From Myxococcales bacterium (GTDB taxonomy: Bacteria > Myxococcota_A > Polyangia > Polyangiales > Ga0077539): DNA of 64,000 bases. Where the stretch lies: the NCBI GenBank assembly GCA_016792845.1, contig JAEUKH010000037.1, positions 1-64,000 on the forward strand. Reading direction: 5' to 3'. Under the pieces are notes generated by a model. That model saw only the letters and a program-made list of their open reading frames with translations, was not told where the DNA came from and ran no database searches. The stretch's first letter is position 1. Each line of letters starts with the position of its first letter. The translations under genes were made by a program, and so were the position numbers. Below are positions 60,070-64,000 of this stretch, piece by piece.

Positions 60070-62067
60070 ATGGCGTTTGGCCACATTCGAGAACGCATCG
60101 GCACCGTCGTCGCGGCGCAATACAAGCTCCTCCGCATGATCGGCGAGGGGGGCATGGGCGCCGTGTTCGAGGCCGAGCACATGGCCTCGGGCCAGCGCGT
60201 GGCGGTCAAGCTCATCAAGCCCGAGTACGCGAGCGCGCCCGAGGTGAACGCGCGCTTCGTTCAAGAGGTGCACCTCGCGGCCTCGATCGGGCACCCGAAC
60301 ATCATCCGGGTGCTCGACGCGGGCACCGACGAAGAGGGCCCGTACCTCGTCCTTGAGCTGCTTGAGGGCGAGACGCTGTGTGACTTGATCGATCGGCGTC
60401 CGCTGGGGTTTCGCGAGGCGCTGACGGTGATGGCCGAGACCCTCGAAGCGCTCCAGGCGGCGCACGGGGTCGGGGTGGTGCACCGCGACATCAAGCCCGA
60501 GAACATCTTCCTCGTCGGCGGCGAGCGCTGGAGCCGCATCGTGTTGCTCGATTTCGGCATCGCCAAGATGCTCACCGAGCAGCGCCTCGGGGGCGGCCTC
60601 ACCCGGGTCGGCACCGCCGTGGGGACGCCCGATTACATGTCTCCCGAGCAGGCCTCCGGGGGTCGCGTCGACGGGCGCGCAGACCTCTGGTCGGTGGCCG
60701 CGGTGCTCTACGAGTGCCTCGCGCAGGTGACGCCCTTCGACGGCGAGAGCTACCAGCAGCTCATCTCGCGCATCGTGCTCCAGCCGCCGACCCCGCTGCT
60801 TGAGAAGGTGCCCGGCGCGCCCCCCGGGGTGGTCGCCCTCATCGAGCGCGCGTTGCAGAAAGAGCCCGCCCAACGCTTCGCGAGCGCCGCTGAGATGCTC
60901 GCCGAGATGCGCCGGCTCCTCGCGATGCTGCCCGCCGACGACGTGGCCGGGCCCCGCGACGAGCCGACCTCGATCTTTCAGACCCACAACGAGCCCACCG
61001 CGGTCTTCGCCACGCCGCCCGCGGCAGGCCCGTCGAAGCCCCCGCGGCCGGCCCCGGCGCCGATGCAAGCGCCGCCGCCGTCGTTGCCGTCGCTCCCCCC
61101 GGCGGTGCCCTCGCGGCGGCCTCTGGCGGGCCCGTCTGGGGCGATGTCACCGGCCCATGGGGTTTCACCCGCGGTGCCGCGCCCGATGCCGCAGAATGAC
61201 CCTTGGAGCCAGCCTACGGCCCCGGGCATGGTGATGCAGTCGGGGCGCTCGCCCGCGCCGGTGCCGCAGGTGGCGCTCCGCGAGGCCGAGGCCACGGTGC
61301 TCAACCCGCAGCCGAGCGCGATGCTGCCGTCGGCGCCCGAGGCGGCCTACGGCGGCGCCGCCCTCGCGATGGCGCCCGAGGCCTTCGCGCCGGGGCGTGA
61401 CGACCCCGACATGGCGCGCAAGCGCAACATTCTCATCGCGATCATGGCGGCGGCGGTGTCGGTGACCCTGGCGGTGACCTTTCTGCGGCGTCCGCCGAGC
61501 GCGGCCCCGAGCTTGCCTGAGGTTCAAGCGCCGCTCGAAGCCGCGCCGACCCCGCGGGCGACCCCCGAGAGCGGGGGCGGCGCGCCCGAGGTTCAGCAGG
61601 TGTTGGCGCCGAGCGCCCCGGCGCCTACCGCGCCGGTGGTTCAGCCCATGGAGGCGCCGGTGGTTCAGCCCATGCAGCCGACGCCCCCGCCGGTGGCCGC
61701 CGCGCCGGTGCGGGTGCTCCGTGAGCCCGAGCCGCGTGGGCCGCGGCCTCACCGCGTGACGGCGGGGGCAGAGCCCGAGCCCCCGGGCGGCCTCGCCGGG
61801 GTGCCGCTCAGCCAGAGCGACGTCTTTGTGGCCTTTCGTGCGGTTTTGCCCGAGCTCCGAGGGTGTTACCAGGGCAGCGGCGGCGCCCTCGACGTCAACT
61901 TCGACGTCAACGCCCGGGGCGAGCCGACGGCCATGGTGATGGCCGCGCCGTCGGCCTCTGAGGGCCACCGGAGCTGCACCTGGGGGCTCGTGCGGCGGGT
62001 GCGCTTCCCCCTGGGTCGGCCGACGCAGGGGCTTCGCTTTGTGACCCGCTTCAACGCGGGGTCGTAG
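60070..62067 (+). CDS. Membrane Ser/Thr protein kinase with periplasmic C-terminal domain
   Basis: A 665-residue Hanks-type kinase. Kinase domain about 18-285: GEGGMGAVF, Lys47, HRDIKPEN (Asp140), DFG (161-163), GTPDYMSPEQ. A long Pro/Ala linker (300-455) leads to one membrane segment (ILIAIMAAAVSVTLAVTFL), a further Pro/Val-rich spacer, and a C-terminal domain of about 80 residues (VFVAFRAVLPELRGCYQGSG to RRVRFPLGRPTQGLRFVTRF) with two Cys. This is the same build as the kinase at 23017, an AgmX-like end on the outside. All catalytic residues are kept. The ATG follows GGGAG at 15-20 bases. Its 3' end overlaps the convergent TPR gene by 17 bases. Confidence 0.88.
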   Translation: MAFGHIRERIGTVVAAQYKLLRMIGEGGMGAVFEAEHMASGQRVAVKLIKPEYASAPEVNARFVQEVHLAASIGHPNIIRVLDAGTDEEGPYLVLELLEGETLCDLIDRRPLGFREALTVMAETLEALQAAHGVGVVHRDIKPENIFLVGGERWSRIVLLDFGIAKMLTEQRLGGGLTRVGTAVGTPDYMSPEQASGGRVDGRADLWSVAAVLYECLAQVTPFDGESYQQLISRIVLQPPTPLLEKVPGAPPGVVALIERALQKEPAQRFASAAEMLAEMRRLLAMLPADDVAGPRDEPTSIFQTHNEPTAVFATPPAAGPSKPPRPAPAPMQAPPPSLPSLPPAVPSRRPLAGPSGAMSPAHGVSPAVPRPMPQNDPWSQPTAPGMVMQSGRSPAPVPQVALREAEATVLNPQPSAMLPSAPEAAYGGAALAMAPEAFAPGRDDPDMARKRNILIAIMAAAVSVTLAVTFLRRPPSAAPSLPEVQAPLEAAPTPRATPESGGGAPEVQQVLAPSAPAPTAPVVQPMEAPVVQPMQPTPPPVAAAPVRVLREPEPRGPRPHRVTAGAEPEPPGGLAGVPLSQSDVFVAFRAVLPELRGCYQGSGGALDVNFDVNARGEPTAMVMAAPSASEGHRSCTWGLVRRVRFPLGRPTQGLRFVTRFNAGS

Positions 62068-64000
62068 GCCGGGGGGCCTGGCGGGCGAGCATCTCCCACG
62101 CCATCTCGTACTCGAAGTACCGCATCACGTCGGTGGCGAGCACCGCGCGGAGGGCCGCCTCAACGCCCGCGGCGTCACCCTCGGCGCGCTTCAACATCGC
62201 GTCGTAGAAGTGAAATTCAGCGCGCTGCCCTTGGGTTCGGGCGAGGGCCTCGACGCGCTCTCGGGTGAGCGCGCCCACGTAGCGGCGGGCGAGCTGCAGC
62301 GTCCACGCGTCGCTGTCGCCGGCGCTTGACAGCAGCCGTTCGAGGGAGGCCCGCGCGCCGCCGTCGTCGTCGAGGTGACCGGCCCCCGAGGCGGCCATGC
62401 CCCAGAGCCCGAAGTACACCTGCCAGGGGCGATCGAGGCTCAGCTGGCTGCGCGCGGCCCGGGCGAGGTCGCGGGCGTCGCGCCAGCGGCCACGGGCGAG
62501 GCAGAAGGTGACGGCGCGGGCGTAGACGTCGCGGTTCTCGGGCGCGGCGTCGAGGGCCTCGTTCAAGAGCGACCGTACGCGGGCCTGGTCGCCGAGGGCG
62601 TCGGCCACCGTGGCGCGCTCAAGGAGCAGCGCCGCGAGCTCATCGCCCGAGCTCGTGTGGGTGAGCGCGTCGAGGGCGCGGGCCACCTCTTCGTAGGCCG
62701 CGCTGGCCGCCGCGGCGTCGCCCGAGGCGCCCAACACCTGCGCGCGGCGGAGCTGAAACAAGGGCCGAAAGAGCGAGTCGCTCTCGCTGGGTCGGAGCGG
62801 CAAGCGCAGGCCCCGGTCGAGCGCTTCGAGGGCCGGCGCAGTCTCGCGCCTGCGTAGGTGGAGCTCGGCCAGGATGAGGTAGGCCTCGCGCGACGCGGGG
62901 GTCGCCGCGGTGGCGCGCTCGAGGTGCGCGGCGGTGTTCGCGAGGTCGCCCGCACCGAGGGAGAGCTGGGCGGCGAACTCTTCGAGGTCGGCCACCCCCA
63001 CCGGCGGGTTTTGCCCGGGGTACCGACGCGACCACTCGGCGATGAGCGTCGCGGCCCGCGCGTAGGCCCGCTGCCCCGCGCGGGGGTCTTCGGCGCCGAG
63101 CTCGGTGCGGAGCCACTGGACCGCGAGCTCGAGGGCGAGCCTGAGGCCCTGTTGGGCGTCGGGGCGAAGCTCCCAGGCGCGCTCAAGGTGCGCGCTCGCG
63201 AGGGCGGCGTTGTTCTGGGCCACGGCGTCTTGGGCGAGGCAGGTCGCGAAGCGCTCGTCGGTCGGGTAGCGCCGCCGACCGATGCGGCAGACCCCCGCGG
63301 CGGCCCCTTGGAGCCTGTCGGTGCCCTGGTTGCCCCGGCGCGCCCCTTCGCCCCCGCCGTGCTCGAGCACGCCGAGCCGCTCGGCCAGGGCGAACATGCG
63401 CGGCGCCCCGTCTTCGCCGCTCGCGATGGAGCCGAGCACGTCGGCGAGGTTGGCCGCCTCGCTGCCCGTGCCGAGGTCGCGGAGCCGGTTGGCGGCCTCT
63501 TGGAGCTCGCCCACCCGGAGGTAGAGCACCGCGAGCTCGGCGCCGCTCGCCTGGAGCCCCGCCCGCAGCTGTCGGGCCTCGTCGTACGAGAGCCGGCTCG
63601 CCTCTTCGCGCGAGCGCGACTGTTGCAGCCGGTCGCGCCCCTCGATGGCCGTGCGGCGCCGCGCGACGATGTGCTCGGCGGCGGTGTTGAGCACGTCGCG
63701 AGAGGGTACCAAGATGGCGACAGTGCTCCAGATTTCGGCGAGCGCGGCCTCGCGCACCCAGGGCCTGTAGAACTCGGTGCGGTTGCTCACGCCCCAGTCG
63801 CGGATGCGCCCGAAGGTCTCTTGGGCCTCGGCGTTGCCGCCCTCGACGGCCATGAGAATGCGGGCCGCCGCGAGGCTCGTGGCCTCGTCGCCGCGGGGTG
63901 ACGCCCACGCGAGGAGCCGCTCGGCCACCGGCCTGAGCGCCGCCGGGAGGTGCCCCGCTTGGAGCTCATCGGGGCTGAAGTGCCGCAGCGCGGTGCGGGT
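62051..64000 (-). CDS. Tetratricopeptide-repeat protein (5' end beyond the window)
   Basis: The minus-strand frame stays open to base 64000, and its codons beyond the possible GTG at 63928 (ALRHFSPDELQAGHLPAALR) look protein-like, so the gene continues past the window. At least 649 residues are visible. It is an all-helical protein of TPR units, for example AYLILAELHLRRRETAPALE, ALDRGLRL, AAYEEVARALDAL, LLERATVADALGDQARVRSL, and CLARGRWRDARDLARAAR. No signal, kinase or enzyme motif is seen in this part. It is likely a scaffold or the C-terminal arm of a larger protein. Its stop lies inside the end of the kinase gene on the other strand. Confidence 0.7.
   Translation of the reverse strand, partial: TRTALRHFSPDELQAGHLPAALRPVAERLLAWASPRGDEATSLAAARILMAVEGGNAEAQETFGRIRDWGVSNRTEFYRPWVREAALAEIWSTVAILVPSRDVLNTAAEHIVARRRTAIEGRDRLQQSRSREEASRLSYDEARQLRAGLQASGAELAVLYLRVGELQEAANRLRDLGTGSEAANLADVLGSIASGEDGAPRMFALAERLGVLEHGGGEGARRGNQGTDRLQGAAAGVCRIGRRRYPTDERFATCLAQDAVAQNNAALASAHLERAWELRPDAQQGLRLALELAVQWLRTELGAEDPRAGQRAYARAATLIAEWSRRYPGQNPPVGVADLEEFAAQLSLGAGDLANTAAHLERATAATPASREAYLILAELHLRRRETAPALEALDRGLRLPLRPSESDSLFRPLFQLRRAQVLGASGDAAAASAAYEEVARALDALTHTSSGDELAALLLERATVADALGDQARVRSLLNEALDAAPENRDVYARAVTFCLARGRWRDARDLARAARSQLSLDRPWQVYFGLWGMAASGAGHLDDDGGARASLERLLSSAGDSDAWTLQLARRYVGALTRERVEALARTQGQRAEFHFYDAMLKRAEGDAAGVEAALRAVLATDVMRYFEYEMAWEMLARQAPRPTTPR

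Overview
The window is about 64 kb of very GC-rich chromosomal DNA, densely coded on both strands. Several traits point to a predatory-type myxobacterium (delta-proteobacterial lineage, perhaps Polyangiales). It carries three Pkn2-like Ser/Thr kinases, large Cys-rich repeat lipoproteins and many lipoproteins with an Asp-Ala-Gly-rich linker after the lipobox. It also has a bactofilin, an RCC1-repeat lipoprotein, a caspase-like protein and a sigma-54 promoter. This placement is inferred from gene content; no rRNA or tRNA gene lies in the window.

Layout. 1-4.5 kb: end of an unrecognised gene, a caspase-fold protein whose lipoprotein signal is in another frame, RNase HI, and an RCC1/beta-propeller lipoprotein. 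4.6-7.6 kb: a GNAT acetyltransferase, proA and an exonuclease/endonuclease/phosphatase-fold protein. 7.5-10.15 kb: a PaeR7I/XhoI-like restriction-modification pair between two copies of a 61-62 bp direct repeat, a clear insertion. 10.2-16 kb: a RegB/RegA-type redox two-component pair divergent from a five-gene copper-type operon (YtkA/FixH-like lipoprotein, outer-membrane barrel, MbnP, MbnH, and a lipoprotein with two six-Cys modules). 16-25 kb: a beta-propeller-like protein, a Cys-rich/Gly-rich giant lipoprotein, an unknown lipoprotein, an M15 (VanY) peptidase and a kinase, all on the minus strand.

25-30 kb: TldD, TldE, a VWA protein and an unknown 200-residue protein, in one direction. 30-33.4 kb: a 1050-residue lipoprotein with at least 16 near-identical 43-residue Cys repeats. 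33.7-38.5 kb: an MltD-like lytic transglycosylase, MscS channel, RidA and an unknown protein, converging on a minus-strand run (44.1 to 38.5 kb) that ends in ZapA. 44.1-50.3 kb: a zinc-ribbon/kinase/TPR protein, rpsT with a strong promoter, a CAP protein, an alpha/beta hydrolase and a HEAT-repeat protein.

50.3-52.4 kb: an outer-membrane protein, then the only long gene-free stretch. This holds a consensus sigma-54 promoter, upstream TGTCA sites and a candidate small RNA. 52.4-58 kb: acs, a glutamate-cysteine ligase, and bactofilin, pyrE and a lipoprotein coupled by stop-start overlaps. 58-64 kb: a radical SAM/SPASM maturase coupled to an exported Pro/His-rich protein, a third kinase, and a TPR protein running off the window edge.

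The most striking items are the R-M insertion between long direct repeats, the twin six-Cys lipoprotein closing the MbnP/MbnH operon next to a RegBA pair, the radical SAM plus Pro-rich protein pair, and the sigma-54-driven candidate RNA.
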